Shown: one piece after another, positions 8,111 to 16,025 of the stretch
Layout of the letters: every line of letters starts with the position of its first letter
Position numbering within the stretch: position 1 is the stretch's first letter
Assembly: GCF_000423665.1 (NCBI RefSeq)
Contig: NZ_KE384071.1
Span: 434,001 to 498,000 of the forward strand
Source: Solirubrobacter soli DSM 22325
GTDB taxonomy: Bacteria; Actinomycetota; Thermoleophilia; Solirubrobacterales; Solirubrobacteraceae
DNA length: 64,000 bases
Reading direction: 5' to 3'
Notes under the pieces: model-generated
Seen by the model: only the letters and a program-made list of their open reading frames with translations
Databases searched by the model: none
Told to the model about the DNA's origin: nothing
Position numbers and translations under genes: made by a program

Positions 8111-8812
8111 CTATCCCGTCTGATGAAAATCTTCGCCTGAGAGTTCGAGGAACCGCTGCACGGACGCCTCCTGGCGGCCCAGCTGCTCCGCCAGCTCGCG
8201 GGCGTGTTCGGCGGCCAGCTGGAGGAAGTCCTCGAGGCAGCGCTCCGGGTCGTCCGGCAGCGGATAGACGCGCACGACGTCCTGCTGGCCGACGGCGATC
8301 CCCATCGGCGGCCGGCCCGCGGCCAGCGGGCGGGCGCCGCAGACCGCCGTGACGACGATCTGCTTCTCGGGCGAGACGAGCGCGGTCGGGAGCAGCCGGT
8401 GGGCGGGCAGGCGGACGTCGAGCTTCAGGCGCCGGTCGACCCGCACGTGGTCTCCGACCATGTCCTCGAACGGCTCGCGCCAGATGTCGAGCACGGTGTC
8501 GGCGCCGATCAGGGCGTCGCGCAACGCGCCCGCCTGTTCGGCGAAGAGGTGCTCGGCCTCCGCGCGGTCCTCGGCGGCGGCGAGATCGAGGTCGAGCGGG
8601 ACGCGCATGAGCTCGTCCTTGCCGACGGCCTCACCGGCCCCGCGGCCGCCGTGGGCGATGTAGGTCTGGATCGTCCCGAGGTCCTTCCGGCCGTGGAAGA
8701 CCACGGTCAGCGCCTCGGAGAGGCTGAGCGGGGTGACGCGCAAGGCGACCGAGGCCGCGGCCTCGGCGTCGATCAAAGCCCGCTTGAGGATGTCGTCTGC
8801 GTGTTCGTCCAT
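8111..8812 (-). CDS. Uncharacterised cytoplasmic protein, 233 residues
   Basis: I do not recognise this family. The protein has no signal peptide or membrane segment. The first half is helical and acidic (DEHADDILKRALIDAEAAAS, then LSLSEALTVVFHGRKDLG). The middle has beta strands around 'RLPAHRLLPTALVSPEKQIVV' (two pieces RLPAHRLLP and ALVSPEKQIVV), and the C-terminus is a charged helix (CLEDFLQLAAEHARELAEQLG). It starts at ATG 8812, and codon use and composition look like a real gene. The 115-bp gap to the divergent DUF4235 gene should hold promoters for both. Function cannot be assigned. Confidence 0.6.
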   Translation of the reverse strand: MDEHADDILKRALIDAEAAASVALRVTPLSLSEALTVVFHGRKDLGTIQTYIAHGGRGAGEAVGKDELMRVPLDLDLAAAEDRAEAEHLFAEQAGALRDALIGADTVLDIWREPFEDMVGDHVRVDRRLKLDVRLPAHRLLPTALVSPEKQIVVTAVCGARPLAAGRPPMGIAVGQQDVVRVYPLPDDPERCLEDFLQLAAEHARELAEQLGRQEASVQRFLELSGEDFHQTG

Positions 8813-8927
8813 GTCGTGCTTCCCAGAGACGAGTATCGGTCCTTGTGCCTAACATCATTACCGCCTCGCGGTCGGATTACGCTACCGCCGATTGGACAGG
8901 CCGTCGGAACGGGTATCGTCGGCGTCC

Positions 8928-9209
8928 GTGAGCTTCATCTACAAGCCGTTCGGCTTCATCCTCGGCATCGTCGCGGGCCTGCTGAGCAGGCGGCTGTTCG
9001 ACTACACGTGGACGAAGATCGACGACTCGGAGCCGCCGAAGGGCATCACGGAGCAGGCCGCATGGCCGAAGATCCTCACCGCCGCGGCGCTCCAGGGCGT
9101 GATCTTCCAGACCACGCGCGTCATCGTCGACCGCTATGGCGCGATGGGCTGGCGCTACCTCACCGGGTTCTGGCCCGGCCCCAAGCAGGTCAAGCTCGAC
9201 GACGAATGA
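8928..9209 (+). CDS. DUF4235 domain membrane protein
   Basis: A 93-residue actinobacterial membrane protein of the DUF4235 family. The conserved opening is FIYKPFGFILGIVAGLLSRR, followed by a DxxEPP loop (DDSEPPKG) and a second hydrophobic stretch (ILTAAALQGVIFQTTRVIVDR), ending WRYLTGFWPG. Two membrane helices are likely. GTG 8928 is chosen as start because it opens the conserved SFIYKPFG sequence; an upstream TTG at 8892 would add 12 unrelated residues. Function is unknown. The 3' end overlaps the convergent small gene by 20 bp. Confidence 0.85.
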   Translation: MSFIYKPFGFILGIVAGLLSRRLFDYTWTKIDDSEPPKGITEQAAWPKILTAAALQGVIFQTTRVIVDRYGAMGWRYLTGFWPGPKQVKLDDE

Positions 9210-9477
9210 CGAAGCCGCGTTCGCGGTAGTCCGCGAGGGCGTCCTCGAACCCGGCGAAGTCCTGCTGCACGAGACGTTGCAGCGGGCTCGGGTCGCCGGC
9301 GCGCAGCCACGCGCTCGGCGGCGGGCCGGTGCCCTCCTCGAGCAGCTGGAGCAGGATCATGATCTCCGGCCGCAGGTCCTCCTCGCCCGTGATGACCGCG
9401 ATGGGGTCGCTTCCGAGGGTCTGCAGCAGCTCCTCGTCGGTGAGGCCCAGGACGGTCTGCAGGCGTGCGGCGCTCAG
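9190..9477 (-). CDS. Small helical protein coupled to prs, probable CTG start; weak MbcA/ParS antitoxin-domain likeness
   Basis: Downstream of prs the frame stays open for 95 residues. The only start placed like a coupled gene is CTG 9477-9475, overlapping the prs stop as CTGA; the next ordinary start in frame (ATG in EIMILLQ) would leave about 54 residues. The protein reads LQTVLGLTDEELLQTLG, then 'DLRPEIMILLQLLEE', AWLRAGDPSPLQRL and FAGFEDALADYRERG. The helix-turn pattern with AWLRxxDPSPLxxL vaguely resembles the toxin-binding domain of Xre/MbcA/ParS antitoxins, but no RES or other toxin gene is adjacent. I treat function as unknown. It also overlaps DUF4235 by 20 bp at the 3' end. Confidence 0.55.
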   Translation of the reverse strand: MSAARLQTVLGLTDEELLQTLGSDPIAVITGEEDLRPEIMILLQLLEEGTGPPPSAWLRAGDPSPLQRLVQQDFAGFEDALADYRERGFVIRRRA

Positions 9478-10535
9478 AACAGCTGGTTCTCGCCGCCGAA
9501 GACCTCGGCGACGGAGTCGTCGGTGAAGATACGGCGGATCGAGTCCGTCAGCAGGTCGGCGACGGACAGCACCGTGATGTTGTCCGGGGCGCCGGGGCGC
9601 AACGGGATCGTGTCCGTGGTGACGATCCGCTCGAACGGGCTCGCCGCGAGGTTCTCGAAGGCGTTGCCGGAGAGCACCGGGTGGGTGGCGGCGGCGAAGA
9701 CGCGGCGCGCGCCCTCGTCCTTGACCGTCTCCCCCGCGGCGCGCAGCGTGCCGGCGGTGTCGATGATGTCGTCGACGATCACGGCGGTCTTGTCCTTCAC
9801 GTCGCCGATCACGTAGGCGATCTCCGCCACCTGCTGGGCCGGGCGCTCCTTGTTGAGGATCGCCAGCTCGGCGCCGACCTTCTCCGCGAACTTCTTGGCC
9901 AGCTTCACGCGGCCCGCGTCGGGGCTGACCACGACCAGGTCCTCGAGCTGCTGGTCGCGGAAGTACTGCGTGAGGATGAACATCGCCGTCATGTGGTCCA
10001 CGGGCTTGGAGAAGAAGCCCTGCACCTGGCCGGCGTGGAGGTCCATGGTCAGCACGCGGTCCGCGCCCGCGGCCTCGAGCATGTGGGCGACGAGGCGGCT
10101 GGAGATCGGCTCGCGCGGCGCCGACTTCTTGTCCTGGCGGCTGTAGCCGAACCACGGCGTCACGGCGATCACGCGGTGCGCGGAGGCACCCACCGCCGCG
10201 TCGATCATGATCAGCAGCTCCATCAGCGCGTCGTTGGCGGTGATCCCCGTCTCCGGATTCCCGCACGTCGGCTGGACGATGAAGACGTCAGCGCCTCGGA
10301 TCGACTCCTCGTAGCGGCAGTACACCTCGCCGTTGGAGAAGGTCTTGAGGGTGACTCCGCCGAGCTCGAGGCCCAGCTTGTTGGCGATCTTCGCGGCGAG
10401 CTCGGGATTCGAGCGGCCGGCGAAGAGCATCAGCCGCTTGTCATAGCCGCTGAGCGGCAGTGACGTGGCCGATGAGGTTCTAGGCGACAGGGCGCTCACG
10501 GCATGAGGGAGTGTACGTCGGGCGGCGGTCGTCAC
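9474..10535 (-). CDS. prs: Ribose-phosphate pyrophosphokinase (PRPP synthetase)
   Basis: Makes PRPP from ribose 5-phosphate and ATP for purine, pyrimidine, His, Trp and NAD synthesis. Diagnostic pieces: KRLMLFAGRSNPELA at the start of the fold, 'TPWFGYSRQDKKSAPREPIS' (FGYSRQDKK, the flexible loop), DLHAGQVQGFF, SPDAGRVK, and the PRPP-binding loop VIVDDIIDTAGT. From GTG 10535 the protein is 353 residues, about 35 longer than usual; the extra N-terminus is Ser/Thr-rich. A GTG at 10499 would remove a third of it. GTG 10535 is kept because it overlaps the glmU stop as GTGA. The order glmU-prs is common in Gram-positive bacteria. Confidence 0.95.
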   Translation of the reverse strand: MTTAARRTLPHAVSALSPRTSSATSLPLSGYDKRLMLFAGRSNPELAAKIANKLGLELGGVTLKTFSNGEVYCRYEESIRGADVFIVQPTCGNPETGITANDALMELLIMIDAAVGASAHRVIAVTPWFGYSRQDKKSAPREPISSRLVAHMLEAAGADRVLTMDLHAGQVQGFFSKPVDHMTAMFILTQYFRDQQLEDLVVVSPDAGRVKLAKKFAEKVGAELAILNKERPAQQVAEIAYVIGDVKDKTAVIVDDIIDTAGTLRAAGETVKDEGARRVFAAATHPVLSGNAFENLAASPFERIVTTDTIPLRPGAPDNITVLSVADLLTDSIRRIFTDDSVAEVFGGENQLF

Positions 10536-11914
10536 GGCTTCCGGCGTTCCGCATAGTCCGCGATGTTCGTCTGCCGGGCGCGGGCGATCCCGAGCGCGTT
10601 CTCCGGGACGTCCTCGGTGATGACGCTCCCAGCGCCGGTGAAGGCGCCGTCGCCGACCTCGACCGGGGCGACGAATGCGGTGTCAACGCTCGTTCTCACG
10701 TTGGACCCGATTTTAGTGCGGTGCTTCTTGAAGCCGTCGTAGTTGGCCGTGATGTTGCCGGCGCCGATGTTCGTGTTCTCACCCACGTCGGCGTCACCGA
10801 TGTAGGACAGGTGCGGGACCTTCGTGCCCTTGCCGATGCTCGAGTTCTTGATCTCCACGAACGCGCCGGCCTTGGCGTTCGGGTGCAGGTGGGCGTCGGG
10901 GCGCAGGTAGGCGAACGGGCCGATCGTGCCGTGGTCGTCGACGCGCGCCTTGACCAGGTAGGAGTGTGGGATCGACACCCCGTCGCCGATCTGCGAGTCC
11001 GTGATCGTCGTGAACGGGCCGATGCGGCAGTCGTTTCCGATCGTCGTTGCGCCCTTGAGGACCGTGCCGGGCTCGATCACCGTGTCGCGGCCGATGTCGA
11101 CCTCGACGTCGATGTGCGCCGTGTCGAGGTCGACGATCGTGACCCCATTGCGGGCGTGCCACTCGTTGATGCGCCTTTGCGCCAACTTGCGCACCTGCTC
11201 GAGCTCGACCCGGTCGTTGACGCCGAGCGTGATCGTGAAATCCGTGACCAGGTGACCGGCGATCGTCTCGCCCGCTTCCCGCAGCTTCGGGAGGGTGTCC
11301 GGCAGGTACAGCTCGTTCTGCGCGTTGTCGGAGTCGATGTTCTGGAGCGCCTCGAGGAGGTGCTTCCCGCCGAACGCGTAGACCCCGGTGTTGACCTCGC
11401 GGATCGCGAGCTGCTCGGGCGTCGCGTCGCCGGCGGCGCCCTTGGCCTCGACGACGCGCGTCACGTTGCCGTGCTCGTCCCTGAGGACGCGGCCGTACTG
11501 CGCGGGGTCGTCAGGCTCCATCGTCGCCATCGTGGCCGCCGCGCCGCTCTCCTCGTGCGCGGCGACGAGCTCCCTGATCGCCTCAGACGAGATCAGCGGC
11601 ACGTCGCCGTTGATGATCACCACGGTGGCGTCCGGGGCGATGTGCTCCGTGGCAGCGGCGACCGCACCACCGGTCCCGTTGGGCTCGGGCTGCACGGCGA
11701 GGGCGACGTCGTCGGGCAGCCAGTCCTCGAGCCGCCGCTTCGGGTTGTCGACGACGACGACCTTGCCCGCACCGGCCTCCTGCGCGGCGGTCACCGGCCA
11801 GAGGATCAGCGGGCGCCCGCAGAGCGGGTGGAGAACCTTGGGCAGCGCGGAACGCATGCGCGTTCCCTCGCCGGCGGCGATGATGACGACCGTGGGCGCG
11901 GACACCGCTCGCAT
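10532..11914 (-). CDS. glmU: Bifunctional GlcNAc-1-P uridyltransferase / GlcN-1-P acetyltransferase
   Basis: A 460-residue enzyme that acetylates glucosamine-1-phosphate and then makes UDP-GlcNAc, the precursor of peptidoglycan. The N-terminal Rossmann-like pyrophosphorylase domain (1-230) carries AAGEGTRMRS and the later lysine in LPKVLHPLCGRP, plus QPEPNGTGGA and INGDVPLI. The C-terminal left-handed beta-helix (about 255-450) shows hexapeptide repeats (IGNDCRIGPFTTI) and the acetyltransferase active-site segment 'GAFVEIKNSSIG' with NTNIGAGNITANYDG. Length is standard. It is the first gene of glmU-prs-(9190-9477) and diverges from tRNA-Gln 27 bp away. Confidence 0.96.
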   Translation of the reverse strand: MRAVSAPTVVIIAAGEGTRMRSALPKVLHPLCGRPLILWPVTAAQEAGAGKVVVVDNPKRRLEDWLPDDVALAVQPEPNGTGGAVAAATEHIAPDATVVIINGDVPLISSEAIRELVAAHEESGAAATMATMEPDDPAQYGRVLRDEHGNVTRVVEAKGAAGDATPEQLAIREVNTGVYAFGGKHLLEALQNIDSDNAQNELYLPDTLPKLREAGETIAGHLVTDFTITLGVNDRVELEQVRKLAQRRINEWHARNGVTIVDLDTAHIDVEVDIGRDTVIEPGTVLKGATTIGNDCRIGPFTTITDSQIGDGVSIPHSYLVKARVDDHGTIGPFAYLRPDAHLHPNAKAGAFVEIKNSSIGKGTKVPHLSYIGDADVGENTNIGAGNITANYDGFKKHRTKIGSNVRTSVDTAFVAPVEVGDGAFTGAGSVITEDVPENALGIARARQTNIADYAERRKP

Positions 11915-11941
11915 CGTAGTATCGGGGCGCCTCTACTTTGG

Positions 11942-12014
11942 TGGGGAGTCGTCCAACAGGCCAGGACACCGGGTTTTGGTCCCGGGAATCAGGGTTCGAG
12001 TCCTTGCTCCCCAG
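11942..12014 (+). tRNA. tRNA-Gln (anticodon UUG)
   Basis: A 73-nt cloverleaf without an encoded CCA. The acceptor stem TGGGGAG (11942-11948) pairs with CTCCCCA (12007-12013), with G as discriminator. The anticodon stem CCGGG/CCCGG closes the seven-base loop TTTTGGT, giving anticodon TTG that reads CAA/CAG. The T arm is CAGGG-TTCGAGT-CCTTG with one G-T pair. A TAGTAT hexamer at 11917-11922 is a possible -10 box, without a clear -35 box. Confidence 0.95.
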
Positions 12015-12045
12015 TCGCGGTGCCGTCCGGCACCGATGCGAACAT

Positions 12046-12804
12046 GTGTTCGTGCAGCGCTACGCTCGCGACGAACTCGAAGCCGCGGTCGCCGTGTCGG
12101 CGACGATGACCGAGGTGCTGCGCCATTTCGGGCTGCGTCCGGCGGGTGGGAACCACCGTGTCCTGCGCCATTGGCTGACCGAGTGGGAGATCTCGACGGA
12201 GCACTTCACGGGAACTCCGCCGCCGCGGGGCCGCGAGCCGATCCCACTCGAAGACGTCCTCGTCGAGAGCTCGCAGTACAGCCGGCGCAGCCTCAAGCAA
12301 CGGTTGTACGACACCGGTCTCAAGGACAGGGTCTGCGAGCTCTGCGGTCAGAACGAGCTGTGGAACGGGCGCCACATGTCGCTGGTCCTGGACCACATCA
12401 ACGGCCGCGCCGACGACAATCGACTCGAGAACCTTCGGATCGTCTGCCCGAACTGCAACGCCACGCTCGAAACGCACTGCGGCAAGGCGAATCTGCGAAC
12501 GATCCAGGACCAGGCATGCGAGCGCTGCGGTCGGTCCTTCCGTCCGAAGTCGGCGAAGCAGCGGTTCTGCTCGCGGGAATGCGGGACGCGCTGGGAGCGG
12601 GGCGGGTTGCCGCGGCCGGGAGCGCGGCGGGTGGAGCGGCCGTCGTATGAAGTGCTCGTGAGGGAGGTCGAGGCGGAGGGGTGGCGTGCGGTCGGGCGGC
12701 GGTACGGCGTGAGTGACAACGCGGTCCGGAAATGGGTGCGTGGGTACGAGCGCGCACGCGCAGGTGCGCCTTCGGGGAGAGATGGCGTCGAATCGTTCGA
12801 ATAG
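12046..12804 (+). CDS. HNH endonuclease-signature protein with HTH and zinc fingers
   Basis: About 252 residues from GTG 12046 (GTG 12052 is equally possible). An N-terminal helical DNA-recognition-like segment reads 'ELEAAVAVSATMTEVLRHFG' and LRPAGGNHRVLRHWL. The central HNH nuclease motif is LVLDHINGRADDNRLENLRIV, cut here as LVLDHINGRADD and NRLENLRIV, flanked by zinc pairs CELCG and CPNC. A second zinc finger CERCG...FCSREC follows, then a resolvase-like helix-turn-helix (GWRAVGRRYGVSDNAVRKWV) at the C-terminus. Proteins of this type are frequent single genes in actinobacteria and often lie next to tRNA genes, as here (32 bp after tRNA-Gln). Whether it is a homing-type nuclease or a host regulator is not known. 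Confidence 0.8.
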   Translation: MFVQRYARDELEAAVAVSATMTEVLRHFGLRPAGGNHRVLRHWLTEWEISTEHFTGTPPPRGREPIPLEDVLVESSQYSRRSLKQRLYDTGLKDRVCELCGQNELWNGRHMSLVLDHINGRADDNRLENLRIVCPNCNATLETHCGKANLRTIQDQACERCGRSFRPKSAKQRFCSRECGTRWERGGLPRPGARRVERPSYEVLVREVEAEGWRAVGRRYGVSDNAVRKWVRGYERARAGAPSGRDGVESFE

Positions 12805-12824
12805 CGCCTAGGCTGGCGGCCTCC

Positions 12825-14546
12825 ATGCGCATTCGTTCGTTCGCCGTCGCCGCGGTCGCGGCCTTTCTCGTGCCCGTCGCTCCGGCGTTTGCGGGCGATC
12901 CGACCATGCCGTTGTCGCAGGTGCAGGCCGGGATGCAGTGCACCGGCCGGTCGGTGATCCAGGGCACCGCGATCAGCACGTTCGACGTGACGGTGCTGGA
13001 TGTCGCGGCGGGTGAGGCGGCGGGGATCGGGAACATCCTGATCCAGGTCTCCGGGCCGGCGGTCGACGCGACGGGCATCGGGCCGGGGTTCTCGGGGTCG
13101 CCGATCTACTGCCCGGACGCGCAGGGCGTGCAGCGGGTGATCGGGGCGATCTCGCAGTCGGTGAACGAGTACGGCGGGAAGGTGGCGCTGGCGACCTCGA
13201 TCGACGCGATCCTCGGGACGCCTGTGGACGTGCCGAACCGGCCCGCGTCGACGCGGATGAAGGCGGCGATGGCACGGGCGAAGCCGATCGCCGCGCCGCT
13301 GTCCGTGAGTGGGTTGAACGCGCCGCTGGCGAACGCGCTGACGAAGGCGGCCGCGAAGGCGGGGCGGCCGGTGCTGGCGGTGCCGGCGGGGCCGCTGGGA
13401 TGGTTCCCGCCGCAGACCCTGCAGCCGGGGTCGGCGGTGGCGGTCGGCTACTCCAACGGTGACGTGCGCACGAGCGCGACCGGCACCGTGGCCTACGTCG
13501 ACGGCGACCGGGTCTGGGTCTTCGGCCACGAGCTGGAGGGCAACGGCAAGCGGGCGCTGCTCCTGCAGGACGCATACGTCTACAAGATCATCAACAACCC
13601 GCTGCAGATCGGGGCGATCGCTTCGACCTACAAGCTCGCGGCGTCGGGCCACGATCTGGGCACGGTCACCAATGACGGCTTCAGCGCGGTCACGGGCCGG
13701 ACGGGCGTGTTCCCGCACACGGTGCCGATCCAGGTAATCGCCGATGACGAGGACACCAAGGGCCGCAACGTGGTCAACACGGGCGCGGCGGACGAGGCGG
13801 CGGTCGACCTGCCGAGCGGCGGGTCGTGGACGTCGGCGATCGCGCCGCTGGCCGTCACCCAGGGGATCAGCAGCGTGCTCGGCAGCGTGCCGGGCCGCCT
13901 GACCGGCGAGATGTGCGCGCGGATCACGGTCGCGGAGATCAAGAAGCCGCTGCGGTTCTGCAACCGCTACGTGTCGGCGAGCGGCGGCCAGAGCGAGGAC
14001 GGCGGCGCGTCGAACGCGGTGCTCAGCGGCGCGGCCAACGACCTCGGCTCCGCGCTCGCCTCGATCGACGCCTACACCGGCACGCCCCCGAACGTGACCG
14101 GCGTCAACGTGCAGGTGAAGGTCCACCGCGGCACCGACCAGGCGTTCATCCGCGACATCTCGCTGCCCGAGAACGTGCGCGCGGGCCAGAAGGTCAAGGT
14201 CAAGGTCAAGCTCCAGGTCGTGCGCGGCAAGAGGCTCACCCGCACCTACTCGATGACGATCCCGCGCGACACCCACTCCGGTCGCCAGACGCTGCGCCTC
14301 GTCGGCCAGGACGCCGACCAGGGCGCCGACGCCTTCACGACGATCATCCTCGGCGGGGACGAGGAGCAGAACGAGGGCGGCGACCCGGGCCCGGCGTCGC
14401 TCGACGAGCTCGCCGCCCAGGTCCGCTCGACGGCGCGCTACGACGGCGTCTCGCTGCGCATCGGCCGCGTCCGCGGCGAGGCGTTCCGCGACGACGACTA
14501 CCGCATCTCCGGCCAGGCCGAGACGACGATCCGCGTGTCGCGCTAG
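12825..14546 (+). CDS. Secreted SpoIVB/S55-like serine peptidase-domain protein
   Basis: A 573-residue exported protein (signal peptide 1-23, APAFA). The segment MQCTGRSVIQGTAISTFDV followed by IGPGFSGSPIYC (Ser90 in the GxSGSP motif) and 'RVIGAISQSV' matches the peptidase domain of the SpoIVB (S55) family. A second conserved stretch VWVFGHELEGNG supplies a GH motif that may hold the catalytic His. In B. subtilis SpoIVB the His precedes the Ser; here the order is reversed, as I recall for the uncharacterised S55-like proteins of non-sporulating bacteria. The rest is beta-rich (about 400-500, QKVKVKVKLQVVRG) with a final acidic domain. ATG 12825 gives the signal peptide; there is little Shine-Dalgarno. 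Confidence 0.75.
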   Translation: MRIRSFAVAAVAAFLVPVAPAFAGDPTMPLSQVQAGMQCTGRSVIQGTAISTFDVTVLDVAAGEAAGIGNILIQVSGPAVDATGIGPGFSGSPIYCPDAQGVQRVIGAISQSVNEYGGKVALATSIDAILGTPVDVPNRPASTRMKAAMARAKPIAAPLSVSGLNAPLANALTKAAAKAGRPVLAVPAGPLGWFPPQTLQPGSAVAVGYSNGDVRTSATGTVAYVDGDRVWVFGHELEGNGKRALLLQDAYVYKIINNPLQIGAIASTYKLAASGHDLGTVTNDGFSAVTGRTGVFPHTVPIQVIADDEDTKGRNVVNTGAADEAAVDLPSGGSWTSAIAPLAVTQGISSVLGSVPGRLTGEMCARITVAEIKKPLRFCNRYVSASGGQSEDGGASNAVLSGAANDLGSALASIDAYTGTPPNVTGVNVQVKVHRGTDQAFIRDISLPENVRAGQKVKVKVKLQVVRGKRLTRTYSMTIPRDTHSGRQTLRLVGQDADQGADAFTTIILGGDEEQNEGGDPGPASLDELAAQVRSTARYDGVSLRIGRVRGEAFRDDDYRISGQAETTIRVSR

Positions 14547-14565
14547 GGGCGCATCACCTTGGGCG

Positions 14566-14583
14566 GTGGGCCGCCAGGCCCAC
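14566..14583. terminator. Hairpin between convergent genes, probable bidirectional terminator
   Basis: A perfect 7-bp stem GTGGGCC (14566-14572) and GGCCCAC (14577-14583) with a GCCA loop, placed in the 38-bp gap between the S55-like gene (stop 14546) and the convergent phosphorylase (stop 14585). It has no T-run on either side, so it is a GC-rich hairpin of the kind usual in high-GC genomes. Confidence 0.6.
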
Positions 14584-14584
14584 G

Positions 14585-15379
14585 TCAGTCCGAAGCGGCG
14601 AAGCGGTAGACGATGCCCGGGGGCTTCGGGGCGTCGATGTGCGGGAGCGCGGCGCGCAGCACGGACGCGAACGCGTCGGCGGATGCCGCCATGTTCTCCA
14701 CGAGCGCCTCGACGGGGGTCGCGTCGTCCTTGACGCCGTTGGCGTAGTCGGTGAGGAAGCCGAGGAGCGCGTAGGGAAGCTCCAGCTCGCCGCTCAGCAC
14801 CGTCTCCGGGCCGGCGGTCTGCGACACCGCGGTGACGCCCGCCGCCGCCAGCGACCGGATCTCGGCCGCCGTGTTGAAGCGGGGTCCGTCGACGTGTCCG
14901 TAGACGCCGCCGTCGCGAACCGGCACGCCCGCGTCGGCCGCGCCCGCAAGCAAGGCGCCCCGCAACTCCGACGAGAACGGGCCCTCGTAGATCCAGTGCC
15001 CGCGGTCGACCGCTCCCGGCTCGGTGAAGTACGTGCACAACGACCCGTCGGGCAGCCGGTTCGACAGGAAGTGGAGGTCGTCGAAGCAGACCAGGGACCC
15101 CAGCGAAGCCGACGGATCGACCGCGCCGCACACCGTCACGGCCAACACACCCACCGCACCCGCGGCCTTCAGCGCCGCGATGTTGGCGCGGTGCGTCACC
15201 TGGTTGGAAAGCCGCGGATGGCCCGGCCCGTGGCGGGAGATGTGGATCACCTCGACACCCGCCCACGTTCCGCGCGACAGCAGGACCTCGCCCCACGGCG
15301 TGTACTCCGGTAGCGGCCCTGAGCTCTCCAGTCCGGGGAGCGCGTAGGTCCCCGACCCGGTCAAGATTCCGATCGCCAT
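14585..15379 (-). CDS. MTAP/PNP-family nucleoside phosphorylase
   Basis: A 264-residue trimeric-type purine nucleoside phosphorylase (subfamily with methylthioadenosine phosphorylase). Phosphate-site motifs are present: LTGSGTYALPGL at the N-terminus and HISRHGPGHPRLS. The substrate loop 'SQTAGPETVLSGELELPYA' (SQTAGPETVL, GELELPYA) is followed by LTDYANGV. The Asp in TDYANG is the position that in MTAP selects 6-aminopurines, where guanosine/inosine-type PNPs have Asn, so methylthioadenosine or adenosine is the more likely substrate. That would place it in methionine salvage or purine salvage. It stands alone, convergent with the S55-like gene and divergent from the dedA gene 25 bp away. Confidence 0.85.
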   Translation of the reverse strand: MAIGILTGSGTYALPGLESSGPLPEYTPWGEVLLSRGTWAGVEVIHISRHGPGHPRLSNQVTHRANIAALKAAGAVGVLAVTVCGAVDPSASLGSLVCFDDLHFLSNRLPDGSLCTYFTEPGAVDRGHWIYEGPFSSELRGALLAGAADAGVPVRDGGVYGHVDGPRFNTAAEIRSLAAAGVTAVSQTAGPETVLSGELELPYALLGFLTDYANGVKDDATPVEALVENMAASADAFASVLRAALPHIDAPKPPGIVYRFAASD

Positions 15380-15404
15380 ACCGGCGGCACGGTATACAGA
15401 TCTT

Positions 15405-16025
15405 GTGTTCGCCGCCCTGATCGATGTCGGAGCGAACGTCGGCTACACGGTCGTGTTCGTGCTGATCGCGATCGAGACGATGGGCATCCCCGTGCCGGCG
15501 GAGACCGCGCTGATCGGCGCGGCGCTGCTCGCGCACCGCGGCCACATGGACATCGGCACGCTGACGGTCCTCGCGGCGACGGCCGCGATCCTCGGCGACA
15601 ACGTGGGGTTCGCGATCGGACGGCACTTCGGGCGACGCGTCTTCACCCACCCGGGCCCGCTGCACACCCACCGGCTCAAGGTCCTCGAACACGGCGAGCC
15701 GTTCTTCGCCAAGCATGGCCCGAAGGCGGTCTTCCTCGGCCGCTGGGTCGCGGGCCTGCGGATCGCGTCCGCGTGGCTGGCGGGGATGAACAAGATGGCG
15801 TGGCCCACGTTCCTGTTCTGGAACGCGCTGGGCGGGATCGCGTGGGCGGCGAGCATCGCGCTCTCGATCTACTTCCTCGGCGACCTCGCCGAGCACGCGA
15901 TCGAGGTCGTCGGCCCGATCAGCGCCGGCGTCGTGGTCGCCGCGCTGATCGCGTTCTGGCTCTACCGGCGCCGTCGCAAGGCGGTCGAGTCGCGGACCAC
16001 CAACTCGGGCAGCGACGGCGAGTAG
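15405..16025 (+). CDS. DedA family membrane protein
   Basis: A 206-residue integral membrane protein of the DedA (SNARE-associated/VTT) family, proposed undecaprenyl-phosphate or phospholipid flippases. It shows the conserved re-entrant-loop segment ETMGIPVPAETALIGAALLA and the following GDNVGFAIGRHFGRR. The second hairpin contains FLGRWVAGLRIASAWLAGM with the family's Arg-rich signature. About five membrane segments are visible. It starts at GTG 15405. The last 64 bp are antisense to the end of the LacI gene, an unusually long overlap. Confidence 0.88.
   Translation: MFAALIDVGANVGYTVVFVLIAIETMGIPVPAETALIGAALLAHRGHMDIGTLTVLAATAAILGDNVGFAIGRHFGRRVFTHPGPLHTHRLKVLEHGEPFFAKHGPKAVFLGRWVAGLRIASAWLAGMNKMAWPTFLFWNALGGIAWAASIALSIYFLGDLAEHAIEVVGPISAGVVVAALIAFWLYRRRRKAVESRTTNSGSDGE

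Noticed and set aside
9190..9477. Toxin-antitoxin pair
   Set aside because: No RES-domain or other toxin gene lies next to the MbcA-like small protein, so a two-gene system cannot be supported.
11942..12804. Possible integration site at tRNA-Gln with the HNH gene as cargo
   Set aside because: No repeat of the tRNA 3' end, no integrase and no change in base composition downstream were seen; HNH genes beside tRNAs are common.
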